Positions 7,495-18,157 of a stretch of DNA of 54,686 nucleotides are shown one piece after another. Source of the DNA: CBDUXT01 sp965371245 (GTDB lineage Bacteria; Planctomycetota; Phycisphaerae; UBA1845); contig CBDUXT010000032.1 in NCBI GenBank assembly GCA_965371245.1, forward strand, positions 1 to 54,686, written 5' to 3'. The notes below the pieces were generated by a model that ran no database searches, was not told the origin of the DNA, and saw only the letters and a program-made list of their open reading frames with translations. The position numbers were made by a program, and so were the translations under genes. The first letter of the stretch is position 1. Every line of letters starts with the position of its first letter.

Positions 7495-9813
7495 ATGACG
7501 ACCGACGGGACGGATGACATCACCGACTCGCCGCGACAGCCGGTGCCGAACCGGGCAGGGCGACCCCGGCACCGGGCCGAGGTGGTGGCCTGGGGGCTGC
7601 TTCTTGTCGCCGGGGCCGCGGCGGCCTATTCCGGCAGCCTGGATGGCGATTTTCTGCTCGATGACGTGGGGCACATCGAGCTCAACGACAAGATACGCCG
7701 ACTCGTTCCGCCCTGGCCCCTTTTGGCGGATCGTCGCCCGGTGGTGGCCGTGTCGCTGGCGATCAACTACGCGATCTCCGAGCTGGACGTCTTCAGCTTT
7801 CACGTCTTCAACCTGCTGGTTCACCTGTCGGCCTCCCTGGTCTTGATGGGCGTGGTGCGCCGCACGTTGCTGCTCGATGTGTTCCGCGGTCGCTATCGCA
7901 TCGCGGCGCCCCGGATCGCCTTCGTGGTCGCGCTCGTCTGGGCGTTGCATCCGGTGCAAACCCAGGCCGTCACCTATGTGATCCAGCGGGCCGAGTCGTT
8001 GATGGGGCTGTTTTATCTGACGACGTTCTACGGTGTGCTGCGCGGCGCGATGTCGCGGAGGCGGTGGGGTTGGTACGCGCTGGCGGTCATTGCGTGCGCC
8101 CTCGGCATGGGCAGCAAGGTCGTCATGATTACAGCACCGGGGCTCCTGTTGATCTTCGATGGCACGCTCATGGCGGGCACCTGGAGTGGCGCGCTGCGCC
8201 GTCGATGGAGTTTGTATGCCGCTCTGGCTGCAACCTGGATGATCCCGTTGGGAACGGGCGTGATCCAGGGCGTGTTGAGCACATCGGTCCGCGCGGCCAA
8301 CGTCGGCTTCAGTTTCAAGGGCACGTCGCCGGTTGAGTACGCCATCACGCAGATCGGCGTGCTCCTTCATTATCTGAGGCTGTCGCTTTGGCCCCAGCCG
8401 TTGTGTTTGGATTACGCCTGGCCGGTGGCCGAGGGCCTTGGGTCGGCGTTACTGCCGGGCGCGGTGTTGGTGGTGGTCGCGAGTTGGCTGTTGGTCGGGC
8501 TGTGGCGGCGCGCTCCGGTCGCCTTGGCCGGCCTCTGGTTTTTCGTGATCCTCGCCCCCACGTCCAGCATCGTTCCGATCCGTGACCCGCTGTTCGAACA
8601 CCGGATGTATCTGCCCTTGGCCGGTGTGATTCTGATGGCCGTGATCGGGGCGTATCACGTGGTAGGGTGGCTCGGGCAACGTCTGCGGCTTTCGGGTCGA
8701 TTGGCCTTTGCGCCGGGTTGGATCATCGTGCTCGCGAGCGCCGTTTATCTGGCATGGTCGACCTCCGACCGCAACGAGATGTACAGCGACGGCGTGGCCA
8801 TGTGGAACGACATCCTCGACAAGCGGCCGCAAAACCCACGGGCATACAACAGCCTCGGCTATCTCATGCTCGATTCGGCGGACCCCACGCTCTTGGTCGA
8901 GCGCTTCCGCAAGGCCGTCGCCCTGGACCCGACCTATGCCGAAGCGCTGTTCAACCTGGGAAACGCCCTGGTCAAGGCGGGTGAGTTGGAAGAGGCCGTC
9001 GAGGCGTTTCGCGAGGCCCTGCATTACAAGTCCGCGATCGTGATCGCCCATGTCAACATGGGCAACGCGCTGATCGGGCTCGGACGAATCGACGAGGCCG
9101 AAGCTGCCTATCGGGAGGCGATTCGGCAAGCGCCCGACTTGGCGCCGGCGTACGTCAACCTCGGAAACATTTTCTCCGGGCGGGGGCGCCCGGAGGAGGC
9201 GATTGCTACGTTCCGTGACGCGTTGGCTGTGGACCCGGAACTGGCCGATGCTCGCTACAACCTCGCAAACACGCTGCTTCGCCTTGGGGAAACCGACGAA
9301 GCCATCGCCGAGCTGTACCGTATCCTGGAAACCCACCCGGACCATTTCCCCACGCACATGAAACTGGGCAGTGCGCTGATTCGGCTCGAACGAACCGCGG
9401 AGGGCCTGGCCGCGCTACGCGAGGCCGTTCGCGTCGAGCCCAACAACCCGATGGGGTACCGAAACCTGGGTTCCGGCTTCGCCCATCTCAAACGGTTCGA
9501 CGAGGCGATCAAAGCATTCCGCCAGGCGCTGGCCATCGCGCCGGATTATGCGGAGGCTCATTACAACCTGGGCACCGCTCTCGCGCAGCAAGGCGACATC
9601 TCGGCCGCGATCGATGAGCTAAGACTGGCCGTGAGATTCAACCCCTACGACGTCTCTTCGCACCTCAATCTCGGGCGAGCCCTAACCCTTGGCGGCCGCT
9701 ACGATCAAGCCATTGGGGCGTTTCAGGCGGCGCTGGCCCTGAGTCCCGACCATCCTCGCGCCCTGCAGGGTCTCACCGACGCCATCGCCGGCAAGCAGGC
9801 GTCGCGCCCATAA
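7495..9813 (+). CDS. Polytopic membrane protein with C-terminal TPR array (TMTC-like)
   Basis: A 772-residue protein. Residues about 20-440 hold roughly ten hydrophobic segments, with the early acidic loop DGDFLLDDVGHIELN and an ALHPVQTQAVTYVIQRAE segment typical of TPR-linked membrane proteins related to O-mannosyltransferases (TMTC/DUF1736 type). Residues about 455-765 hold eight to nine tetratricopeptide repeats (for example AEALFNLGNALVKAGELEEA and its relatives). In known relatives the membrane part is a GT-C fold and the TPRs bind acceptor protein; glycosylation here is inference from that. The ATG at 7495 was taken over ATG 7483; neither has a good Shine-Dalgarno. No neighbouring gene clearly shares its function. 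Confidence 0.85.
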   Translation: MTTDGTDDITDSPRQPVPNRAGRPRHRAEVVAWGLLLVAGAAAAYSGSLDGDFLLDDVGHIELNDKIRRLVPPWPLLADRRPVVAVSLAINYAISELDVFSFHVFNLLVHLSASLVLMGVVRRTLLLDVFRGRYRIAAPRIAFVVALVWALHPVQTQAVTYVIQRAESLMGLFYLTTFYGVLRGAMSRRRWGWYALAVIACALGMGSKVVMITAPGLLLIFDGTLMAGTWSGALRRRWSLYAALAATWMIPLGTGVIQGVLSTSVRAANVGFSFKGTSPVEYAITQIGVLLHYLRLSLWPQPLCLDYAWPVAEGLGSALLPGAVLVVVASWLLVGLWRRAPVALAGLWFFVILAPTSSIVPIRDPLFEHRMYLPLAGVILMAVIGAYHVVGWLGQRLRLSGRLAFAPGWIIVLASAVYLAWSTSDRNEMYSDGVAMWNDILDKRPQNPRAYNSLGYLMLDSADPTLLVERFRKAVALDPTYAEALFNLGNALVKAGELEEAVEAFREALHYKSAIVIAHVNMGNALIGLGRIDEAEAAYREAIRQAPDLAPAYVNLGNIFSGRGRPEEAIATFRDALAVDPELADARYNLANTLLRLGETDEAIAELYRILETHPDHFPTHMKLGSALIRLERTAEGLAALREAVRVEPNNPMGYRNLGSGFAHLKRFDEAIKAFRQALAIAPDYAEAHYNLGTALAQQGDISAAIDELRLAVRFNPYDVSSHLNLGRALTLGGRYDQAIGAFQAALALSPDHPRALQGLTDAIAGKQASRP

Positions 9814-10397
9814 CCGTTCCGGGTCAAGTTCGTGGTACGGGTCTGGTCGGGGTCTTGCGGCGGCGTGCCGCACTTGCCCACGACCGTGGGGCACGGTGCC
9901 ATGCCGTATGTGCCGGCGGGGCGGCGGCCGGAGTTATCGGCTTCCAACGCGGCGCCTGCGGCGATTGAGTTCTGTACGATCCGTGCCCGAACGTCTTGGC
10001 GTACGCGCCGAACATATTCTAGACTTTTGGCATCGTGACCGGTCGGTCTTTGGCAGGGATGCCGGGCGGTCACGGCATTGAGTTGGGGACGGGAAAGAAG
10101 CACTTCGGGCGCCGCACACATGAGCGGCCACGCGCAAGCCCGCGGCGGCCACGTGCCGCGGATCGGCCTCAGCCGGCGGTCCATGCCGGACAAGCCGGGC
10201 ACGCGGTCAATCTGCCTTCCGGCGAACTCATCGCTTCTTCACCCCCAACGAACCGACCAAACATCGCCCCGACCGCTCATGTGGACGGTACATTACCGGC
10301 CGCATGTGTTGGGTTGTAAGGAGGCCCGCCGTAGGGCGGGCGACATGTGCGGATGCGCCCAACCATGGGAGGCGAACTCCGCAGGAGGAGAAGAAGG
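9814..10397. other. Intergenic region before the response regulator
   Basis: 584 bp. Open frames here lack starts, Shine-Dalgarno sequences and family features on either strand. A small hairpin (GCCCGCC 10324-10330 with GGCGGGC 10335-10341) lies about 57 bp before the response-regulator start and may affect its leader. Nothing else is recognised. Confidence 0.4.
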
Positions 10398-10877
10398 ATG
10401 AGTCGCCATAAGCTACGAATTCTGCTGGCCGACCCGTGTTCGCCCCACTGCGTCACCCTCCAGGGAGAGCTGCAAGCGGCCGGCTACGAAGTCGAACTCG
10501 CTGCCACCGGGCAGGAGGTGCTGGTGCAATGCGAAATCGATCCGCCCGACGTGGTTATCCTCGACGTGGACATGCCCGACATGAACGGGTTCGACGTGTG
10601 CGAGTTGGTTCGCCACGACACGCTCGGGGCCGACGCAACCGTGATTATGACCACGATGGCCGGTGACGAAATGACACAGACCTACCTCGGCCCGATGGTC
10701 GATTTTGCCGGGGGCGACTACTTCGTCGTCAAGCCCTGCGACACGAAGATCATGCTGAACTTGATCGACGAGCTGGCAGGCTCCAACGAGCGACCGGATG
10801 CGCCGGCTCGCTCCGGCTTCCCCACTCGGGCGGTATGGCCGACAGCGCGGGCGATGACCCTCTCCCTTTGCGGTTGA
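10398..10877 (+). CDS. Single-domain response regulator
   Basis: A 159-residue receiver (CheY-like) domain with a short Pro/Arg tail and no output domain. The phosphoacceptor is Asp56 in VVILDVDMPDMNGFD, and the conserved lysine is in YFVVKPCD. The acidic pocket near residue 12 has a single Asp (LADPC) instead of the usual pair, so Mg2+ binding may be weaker. The start at ATG 10398 has an excellent AGGAGG Shine-Dalgarno; an upstream in-frame ATG at 10347 gives an Arg-rich tail unlike the family. No histidine kinase is nearby. It ends 10 bp from the convergent membrane-protein gene. Confidence 0.9.
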   Translation: MSRHKLRILLADPCSPHCVTLQGELQAAGYEVELAATGQEVLVQCEIDPPDVVILDVDMPDMNGFDVCELVRHDTLGADATVIMTTMAGDEMTQTYLGPMVDFAGGDYFVVKPCDTKIMLNLIDELAGSNERPDAPARSGFPTRAVWPTARAMTLSLCG

Positions 10878-10887
10878 CCGAGGGAAC

Positions 10888-11511
10888 CTACGGGCTTGAG
10901 TTGTCATCGTTCCCGTTTGTCCCCGATGCGTCTTCGGGGACGCACGCGCCCAACCACAGTGCCTCACCCCCGGCCGCCAGGAGCGTCGCTGGGAGAATCC
11001 ACGTCGCGAAGGTCTGCCAGACCAGTGCTCCGGAAAGCAAAGCACCACGCCGGCTCAAGCCGAGCCCAACCGCCAGGACGATGGCTGGCGGCTCGAGCAG
11101 GTTCAGGACGACACCTAGCCGGACCCACCGTTTGGTCGGCCTCTCGGATGCCGTGCGCGGCACACTGAGCCTTCCCGGCCACTCTGCCAGGATCCTGAGG
11201 CCGATCCCCAGGCTTAGGCCAAGGGCCGCCACAACCAGGATGGGCGCGACCGAAAGACCTCCTGAGCCCACGACCATCGCCAGGATGCAAAGGTTGTTGA
11301 CGAAGATGATCGCGGTTCGCCCCCACCAGCTTCGGCACCTGAGCAGGGGGGCGACGATCCGCTGTATCCACCAGGCGACCACCCGCACCGGGAAACGCCG
11401 TGGGTCGTGGGCCATGGCCCAGCCGATCACGGCAGCCACGATCACGAGTCCGGTGCCCAGAGCGGCGCGGAGCCATACGGCTGCAAGCACGGCCAAAGCA
11501 TCAGGTAGCAT
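10888..11511 (-). CDS. Polytopic membrane protein, unknown
   Basis: A 207-residue protein with about five hydrophobic segments (near residues 5-35, 68-88, 90-110, 130-150, 160-185). The stretch FVNNLCILAMVVGSGG followed by a Gly/Leu-rich helix recalls SpoIIM-type integral membrane proteins, but the similarity is weak. No enzymatic motif is seen. The ATG at 11511 has AGGA about 10 bases upstream. It is convergent with the response regulator and transcribed away from the acetyltransferase. Confidence 0.65.
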   Translation of the reverse strand: MLPDALAVLAAVWLRAALGTGLVIVAAVIGWAMAHDPRRFPVRVVAWWIQRIVAPLLRCRSWWGRTAIIFVNNLCILAMVVGSGGLSVAPILVVAALGLSLGIGLRILAEWPGRLSVPRTASERPTKRWVRLGVVLNLLEPPAIVLAVGLGLSRRGALLSGALVWQTFATWILPATLLAAGGEALWLGACVPEDASGTNGNDDNSSP

Positions 11512-11722
11512 TTTCAGTCATTCCTGAAACGGTGCCGACTGGGAGACCCCGGTCGAATCGTCCATTCGAGCCCGTATCTGCCTATTGTCAACCGGCGGGT
11601 CGCCGGACGCCATGCCGTTTGAGTAGACGGGTGGAGGGCGATAGACTCAGCGCAGCGGAGAAGCCTCCTGAGTCGTGGATGCCGCGCGACCGCGTCACAA
11701 GGTGCTGCCTACCAGAGAACTG

Positions 11723-12676
11723 ATGACCGAGGGAGCTGGCCAGATCACGGTCCGGACGATTCTGGAGGGTGCGCCCGACCATCGTCGTGCCCTGCACGCC
11801 GTCCTTGGCCTGACCATGCCCGCCGCCCGCAGTGGGAACGCGCGACCCGTCGAGGAGCTCCTCAATTCAGCGGCCAAAGGCCTGGTTTCCCTCGACCTTC
11901 TTCTGGGGGCCTACCGAGGCGGCAAGTTGATCGCCTGCTGCCTGGTGATGGAAGCGCCTGGTCGGGCGGCCATGGCGATGATTTCGCAGGACGCAGCTTC
12001 ATCGGAGGGGTACGATGGGCTGGTTGAGGTCCTTCAAGCCGCACAAGCTGCGGCTTGGCGTCGTTCGGTTGTCCTGCTGGAGGTACTAGCACCCGTTGGC
12101 AGGCGCGCCCTCGGCGGCGCGCTGCGCGCTTCGGGGTTTCGCTTCCTGACAAATCTGCAATACATGAGGCGCGACGTGCGTCCCGACGAAGCCTCGATCG
12201 ACATCGGGTGCGATGTGAACTGGGTATCGTACGAGGCGACGCATGCATCGCTGTTCGCGCGTGCGATGGAGCTAACCTACGTACAAAGTCAGGACTGTAC
12301 GGAGCTTACGGGATTGCGTTCGTCCGTCGAGGTGCTCGAAGGTCACCAGGCCACGGGCGCGTTCGATCCAGCGCTGTGGTGGGTAGCGACACGCGCGGAT
12401 GAGCCGGTCGGCGTGATGCTCTTGAACCGAATATCTTCCGAACTTGCGTTTGAAGTCGTTTACATGGGCGTGGCGCAACCTGTTAGGGGAACAGGGGTTG
12501 CGAACGCTCTGTTGAGTCGGGCGGTACGCCGCGCCGCCTCCAGGGGTGCCAACTGTTTAGCACTTGCCGTGGATGAGCGTAACGAGCCGGCGCGGCGCAT
12601 GTATGCGCGGTGGGGTTTCGTGCAGACCGGCGCGCGTGCGGCGTGGATCGCAACCTCAGTTGGCGCAAGAGGTTGA
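11723..12676 (+). CDS. GNAT-family N-acetyltransferase
   Basis: A 317-residue protein whose C-terminal 100 residues carry a GNAT acetyl-CoA site: VYMGVAQPVRGTGVANALL corresponds to motif A (R-G-x-G-x-A), followed by LAVDERNEPARRMYARWGF, the usual motif B with N-x-x-A-x-x-x-Y-x-x-x-GF. The N-terminal half has a second, degenerate GNAT-like layout (LLLGAYRGGKLIACCLVMEAP), so this may be a tandem GNAT. The acceptor is unknown. ATG 11723 was chosen; a GTG at 11675 would add 16 residues, and neither start has a strong Shine-Dalgarno. It lies directly upstream of the dnaA control region and may be exported with dnaA in synteny only. Confidence 0.8.
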   Translation: MTEGAGQITVRTILEGAPDHRRALHAVLGLTMPAARSGNARPVEELLNSAAKGLVSLDLLLGAYRGGKLIACCLVMEAPGRAAMAMISQDAASSEGYDGLVEVLQAAQAAAWRRSVVLLEVLAPVGRRALGGALRASGFRFLTNLQYMRRDVRPDEASIDIGCDVNWVSYEATHASLFARAMELTYVQSQDCTELTGLRSSVEVLEGHQATGAFDPALWWVATRADEPVGVMLLNRISSELAFEVVYMGVAQPVRGTGVANALLSRAVRRAASRGANCLALAVDERNEPARRMYARWGFVQTGARAAWIATSVGARG

Positions 12677-12701
12677 CGAAGAATTGCGAGGGTTTTCGGG
12701 T

Positions 12702-12710
12702 TTATCCACA
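12702..12710 (+). promoter_or_regulatory. Perfect DnaA box
   Basis: TTATCCACA, the E. coli-type consensus, lies 217 bp before dnaA. An AT-rich tract (about 12745-12770, GAAAATTTTTCGTCATAAA) follows. It could serve dnaA autoregulation or be part of a small origin, but only one perfect box is visible. Confidence 0.7.
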
Positions 12711-12820
12711 TCGCTCGCCCAATCGCGCGCCAGGCGGTGGGCGAAAGAAAATTTTTCGTCATAAACACTTGTCATTAGGGAAACACGCGCGGGTCACGGG
12801 GTGTGCATGAAGAAAGAGTG

Positions 12821-12849
12821 TTGACGGCGCGCCCGCGAACTGATATCTT
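12821..12849 (+). promoter_or_regulatory. dnaA promoter
   Basis: TTGACG (12821-12826), a 17-bp spacer and TATCTT (12844-12849) form a strong sigma-70-type match 70 bp before the dnaA start. Confidence 0.72.
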
Positions 12850-12918
12850 GGGTGTATGAGCTTTTGTTCAAGAGCTTAATCAGTTTTCTGTGGCTCACAG
12901 CGGTCGAAGGAGCGGGCA

Positions 12919-14388
12919 GTGATTACCTGCGCAGAGGATGCGATCTCGCGGTTGGAAGCACGGATTGCCGAAAAAGTCGGTCCGCAGCGATACAACGTCT
13001 GGTTCAAGAACGCCACGCGGTTTTCCTTTACGGGCGAGAACCTTCGTGTCAGTTCGCCGAATCATTTTGTCGGCGAGTGGATCGAACGCCACTTCGCGGA
13101 TGTGTTGCACGAGGCCACCCGCGAGGTGATGGGGCGGGACTATGCGCTGACGTTCGACATCGAGCCGGAGCTGGCCAAGAAGCTGGGCAAAAAGCAACCG
13201 GATCGTCAGGTCGATTTCGTGGCCAACAATCCGGCGCGACTGGCACGCCAGCAGCGGCGCCGCGGCGTACTTCCGCCGGCGCCCGCCCTGAAGGGAAATC
13301 TGCGTGATTTTATCGTCGGTGAATCAAATCGCTTGGCCCATGCGGCCGTTCGACACGTCATCGAGAGCCCGGCCAACCACTACAACCCGCTTTTCATCCA
13401 CGGCGGATGCGGGCTCGGCAAGACCCACCTGCTTCACGCCGTGTGCAATGGGCTCAAGGAGCGGCATCCGCAGATGCGTTGGCGCTACGTCACCGGTGAG
13501 GAGTTCACCAATGACTACGTCTACTCCGTCAAGGCTCGCGAGCAGACGGCGTTCCACGAGCGATATCGTCGGCTCGATGCGTTGGTGATTGACGACGTTC
13601 ATTTTCTGGCCAACAAACGGGCAACCCAGCAGGAGTTCCTGCACACGTTCCAGGCCATCGACGCCGCCGGCAAACAGATTGTGCTCGCCTCCGACGCCCA
13701 CCCCAAGATGATCGGCCACTTTTCCGAGTCGCTGGTGAACCGCTTCATCGCCGGGATGGTCGTGCGTGTCGATTCGCCGGACCTCGAGGTTCGCGCGAAC
13801 GTGCTCCGCCAGCGTGCCCTGCGCCTCAAGGTTGAGCTAAGCGACGCGGTCATCATGTACATCGCCGAGAACTTCCGCGCCAACGTGCGTGAGTTGGACG
13901 GGGCGCTGTTGAAAGTCGTTGCCCAGGCCCAGGTGACCGGCCGGCCCATCACGCTCTCGTTGGCCGAGCGGGCGATCAAGAACCTCGTACGCCAAACCGC
14001 CCCGGTGGTGATGCTCTCCGACATCGAAAGCGTGGTGGCCATCTTCTTCGGTCTGACCCCGGCGGACCTTCACACGTCGCGCAAGTCCCGGACCATCGCG
14101 CTGGCACGCGGGATCGCCATGTATCTGGCAAGGAAACACACGGACATGAGCTTCCCGGAGATCGGACGGTTCATGGGCAACAAGAACCACTCCACGGTCA
14201 TCCTGGCCTCGCGGCGAATCTCCAAGGCGCTTCAGGGCAACGAGAACGCCCGTTGGATGACGCCTGCGGGCCAGAAGGAGCAGAACCTGGCCGTCCTGGT
14301 GCACGAGTTGGAGAAGCAGTGCTGTCTGCAAGGCACGCCGACCGTGGCGCCAGCGGGGATCGGCCCACCGGGCAACGGTAGTCAATGA
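12919..14388 (+). CDS. dnaA: Chromosomal replication initiator protein DnaA
   Basis: A 489-residue DnaA (usual range about 440-510). It binds DnaA boxes and, with ATP, opens the origin. Domain I (about 1-80) is followed by a linker (about 95-130). The AAA+ domain has Walker A GGCGLGKTHLLH (from residue 162), Walker B LVIDDVHFL (Asp225-226), and sensor/Arg-finger region LVNRF. Domain IV ends with the HTH signature FPEIGRFMGNKNHSTVILASRRI. The usual G-R-x-H-[ST]-T-V reads GNKNHSTV, a mild variation. GTG 12919 has AAGGAG six bases upstream. A C-terminal Gly/Pro extension follows. dnaN and recF are not adjacent. Confidence 0.96.
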   Translation: MITCAEDAISRLEARIAEKVGPQRYNVWFKNATRFSFTGENLRVSSPNHFVGEWIERHFADVLHEATREVMGRDYALTFDIEPELAKKLGKKQPDRQVDFVANNPARLARQQRRRGVLPPAPALKGNLRDFIVGESNRLAHAAVRHVIESPANHYNPLFIHGGCGLGKTHLLHAVCNGLKERHPQMRWRYVTGEEFTNDYVYSVKAREQTAFHERYRRLDALVIDDVHFLANKRATQQEFLHTFQAIDAAGKQIVLASDAHPKMIGHFSESLVNRFIAGMVVRVDSPDLEVRANVLRQRALRLKVELSDAVIMYIAENFRANVRELDGALLKVVAQAQVTGRPITLSLAERAIKNLVRQTAPVVMLSDIESVVAIFFGLTPADLHTSRKSRTIALARGIAMYLARKHTDMSFPEIGRFMGNKNHSTVILASRRISKALQGNENARWMTPAGQKEQNLAVLVHELEKQCCLQGTPTVAPAGIGPPGNGSQ

Positions 14389-14436
14389 GCTTGTCTTCGC
14401 GCCCTGTCATGAGGACCTGGCGCGGAGACCCACGCA

Positions 14437-14475
14437 GCGGGCGGACCCCACGGCTAGGCGGTCGCCCGCTTTTCT
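14437..14475 (+). terminator. Terminator after dnaA
   Basis: GCGGGCGGACC (14437-14447) pairs with GGTCGCCCGC (14460-14469) with one bulge, followed by TTTTCT. It lies about 50 bp after the dnaA stop. Confidence 0.75.
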
Positions 14476-14642
14476 ATCATGTAGTGCAAGCACGAACGAC
14501 GAGACGGTCCGCTTCGCGGGCCGCTCGAACGATCCGTAACCACGGGTGGTAACCGTTTCGGTCCGCTGGGGAAGCACTTCCGGCGGTGCTTGGGGTGGCG
14601 ACACGGAAGCGCCGGTGACCCGGGCGGCGGCGGCGGGCGAGG

Positions 14643-15854
<1,212 letters not shown>

Positions 15855-15862
15855 GGCGTGGG

Positions 15863-16669
15863 CTATCCGCTCTCCCGAAGGTCTCGCTCGTCCGCCGCGA
15901 TCCGCAGCGCGCGGGACTCGGCCTGGGCAGCCGCCTTCTGCCGGAACATGCGCCGGTGGGCCTCGGACGAAACCGCGAGGATTTCCTCGCGGCGTTGATC
16001 ATCGACGGCGGTGTCCTCGACAATGCGTCCGTCGCTCATGTGAATGATTCGATCGGCCTGGACGGCGACGTCCGTCTCGTGGGTGACCAGCACGATGGTG
16101 ATCCCGCTCGCGTGGAGTTGGTGGAAGATCTCGATGATCTGTTGCGACGTATGCGTATCGAGGTTTCCGGTGGGCTCGTCAGCCAACAGGAGGCTGGGGT
16201 TGTTCACGATGGCCCGGGCGATGGCAACGCGCTGGCACTCTCCGCCGGACATCTCGCCTGGTCGGTGCCGGGCGCGACCGGCCAACCCCACCTTCTCAAG
16301 GGCAGCCAGAGCCGTCTTTTTCGTGAAGTTGCGACGGGTGTACATCAGGGGCACGCACACGTTGTCCAGGGCCGTCGTGCGGTTGATGAGGTTGAACGTC
16401 TGGAAGACGAAGCCGATGTGGCGGTTGCGCACGTGAGCGAGCTGCTTTTCGTTGAGGTCGCTGATCAGCTCGCCGCGAAACTCCAAGGTGCCCGAGGTGG
16501 GGCGATCGAGACAGCCCACCAGGTGCATCAGCGTGCTTTTTCCGCTGCCGGAAGCCCCGGTGATCGCCACGAACTCGCCGGGCGCAATGTGCAGATCGAC
16601 ACCAGCCAGGGCGTGGACGGTCGAGTCACCCATGCGGTACTCCCGGCAAAGCTCGTGCAGTCTGATCAT
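15863..16669 (-). CDS. MacB/LolD-type ABC transporter ATP-binding protein
   Basis: A 268-residue ABC ATPase that powers the adjacent permease. Walker A is GASGSGKST, the Q-loop is VFQTFNLI, the signature is MSGGECQR (the usual LSGGQQQR class), Walker B is LLLADEPTGNLD and the H-loop His is in VLVTHE. About 35 residues beyond the usual 225-235 form a basic/acidic C-terminal tail. The start ATG 16669 (MIRLHELCREY) was chosen because sequence upstream is Arg-rich and unlike the family. It sits between the adaptor and permease genes of the same operon. Confidence 0.94.
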   Translation of the reverse strand: MIRLHELCREYRMGDSTVHALAGVDLHIAPGEFVAITGASGSGKSTLMHLVGCLDRPTSGTLEFRGELISDLNEKQLAHVRNRHIGFVFQTFNLINRTTALDNVCVPLMYTRRNFTKKTALAALEKVGLAGRARHRPGEMSGGECQRVAIARAIVNNPSLLLADEPTGNLDTHTSQQIIEIFHQLHASGITIVLVTHETDVAVQADRIIHMSDGRIVEDTAVDDQRREEILAVSSEAHRRMFRQKAAAQAESRALRIAADERDLRESG

Positions 16670-16734
16670 ATCGCTCGGTCGTCGCGTTGCGCCGCGGGTA
16701 CGGAACCCCCCGGACGGTTGGGGCGTCGCTCTCC

Positions 16735-18084
16735 TTACCTTTTCGACCGCTGCGGAACGGCCGGGCGTTTGACGAAAACGACCGTCCCTTCCTCGAATCC
16801 TTCCCGGATCTCCGTGAAGGCGCCGTCGCTGAGACCGATCTTGCAGTCGACGAATCGCTCCGGCGCTTCGCCGGGCTCCACGGTTGAGTCGGGCACGTAC
16901 ACCCCGAACGTTCCGTCGGGTCCGGGTTTTATGGCCTCGTTGGGGCATAGAATCGCGTTCTCGACGTGCTCGGAGGTGAACGTCGCCTCGCCGCGCATTC
17001 CCGGAAGCAGCTTGCCCTTGTTCTCGCTGACGATGACGACATCGACGAGATACGTCGTGACGTTCTGCACGATTCGAGGCTCCGGGTAAATGCGTTCGAT
17101 AACTCCGTCGAACTCAGCGTCCGGGAAGGTCTCGACGCTGATGCCGCAGATATATTCCGGCGTTCGTTTGATCTCTCCAACGTCCTCGGGCATCCGCTCG
17201 TCGGCGTCGTGACCGGGGCGCGCCCAGGCCGGCGCCAGATCGAGCAGACGGCCGATGTCGGCCTCATCCACCTCCGCCTGGAGAATCAGCGTTTCCATGT
17301 CGAGCAGGACCGCCAGGATGGTCCCACCGGTCAGGTTTTGCTTGCCGCCCTGAATGACCTCGCCGATCTGTGTCGTGACGACCGAAACGATGCCGTCGAT
17401 CGGCGAACTGATGTCGGTCTTGTTCAGTTGTTTCTGGGCGTCGGCGAGATTGTTCTCGGCCGTCTTGAGATTGGCCTCGGCCCGTTTCACCGCGTACCCG
17501 GCGCGGAGAATGGCGATCTCGGCCCGATCTACGGCAGCAATGGCCCCGTCGAGCTGCGCAAGTTCACTCTCGTAGCGGCTTGTCCGTTGAGCCTTTTCGT
17601 CGGCCGTGTAGTTGCCGGCTTGTCCGGTGACTCGGTCGGCCCATATCTTGGTGTACTTCAAGTTGGCGTCTATCTGCGCCGCGTTCGCCTTGGCACTGGC
17701 GAGGTCCGGTCCCTCGGCCTGCTTGAGCGCGCTCCGCGCGTCATCCAGTGCAGCCTGCATGCTCTGCACGTTCAACTCCGCGCGGCGGACGTTGCGCTCT
17801 TCGTCGTCGCGCTGGAGCTTGATGAGCAGGTCATCGATCGACACCCGTTCGCCCGGGCGTTTGGCGATCTCGATGACCTCACCGCTGGCCTCCGATTTGA
17901 TCTCGACGCGGCGCAAGGGGCGCACCTCGCCCGTGGCGTTGATGGGCAAGGTCAGGTCACCGCGACGAACCGTCGCCGTCTTCCCCTGCAAGGCGGCCAT
18001 GCTCATTCGCAGGGTCGATGTGGCGGCCACGTAGCCCACCACGAGTGTGGTCATTCCCAAGATGGCAATCATGGCGTTTTTCAT
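16735..18084 (-). CDS. Periplasmic adaptor (membrane fusion protein) of MacA/HlyD type
   Basis: A 449-residue adaptor linking the ABC permease to an outer-membrane channel. An N-terminal membrane anchor (MKNAMIAILGMTTLVVGYVAA) is followed by a biotinyl-lipoyl-like half (TGEVRPLRRVEIKSEASGEV), a long helical hairpin (about residues 100-230, rich in Ala/Glu/Lys), the second lipoyl half (DISSPIDGIVSVVTTQIGEV) and beta-barrel and membrane-proximal domains. The insertion RPGHDADERMPEDVGEIKRTPEYI, about residues 291-313, is not usual in MacA. It is the first gene of the three-gene operon, and GGAG lies about 10 bases before its ATG. Confidence 0.92.
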   Translation of the reverse strand: MKNAMIAILGMTTLVVGYVAATSTLRMSMAALQGKTATVRRGDLTLPINATGEVRPLRRVEIKSEASGEVIEIAKRPGERVSIDDLLIKLQRDDEERNVRRAELNVQSMQAALDDARSALKQAEGPDLASAKANAAQIDANLKYTKIWADRVTGQAGNYTADEKAQRTSRYESELAQLDGAIAAVDRAEIAILRAGYAVKRAEANLKTAENNLADAQKQLNKTDISSPIDGIVSVVTTQIGEVIQGGKQNLTGGTILAVLLDMETLILQAEVDEADIGRLLDLAPAWARPGHDADERMPEDVGEIKRTPEYICGISVETFPDAEFDGVIERIYPEPRIVQNVTTYLVDVVIVSENKGKLLPGMRGEATFTSEHVENAILCPNEAIKPGPDGTFGVYVPDSTVEPGEAPERFVDCKIGLSDGAFTEIREGFEEGTVVFVKRPAVPQRSKR

Positions 18085-18157
18085 GGCTCTGGACTCCGCT
18101 ACCGTTTCGGCTCGTCAGGGATGCTGAGGGGCCGGTACGGCCTGCTTCCGCGGACCG

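Noticed and set aside
9723..10202. A minus-strand frame of 159 codons over the end of the TPR gene
   Set aside because: No Shine-Dalgarno, no family features; it overlaps the well-supported plus-strand gene and random-like sequence.
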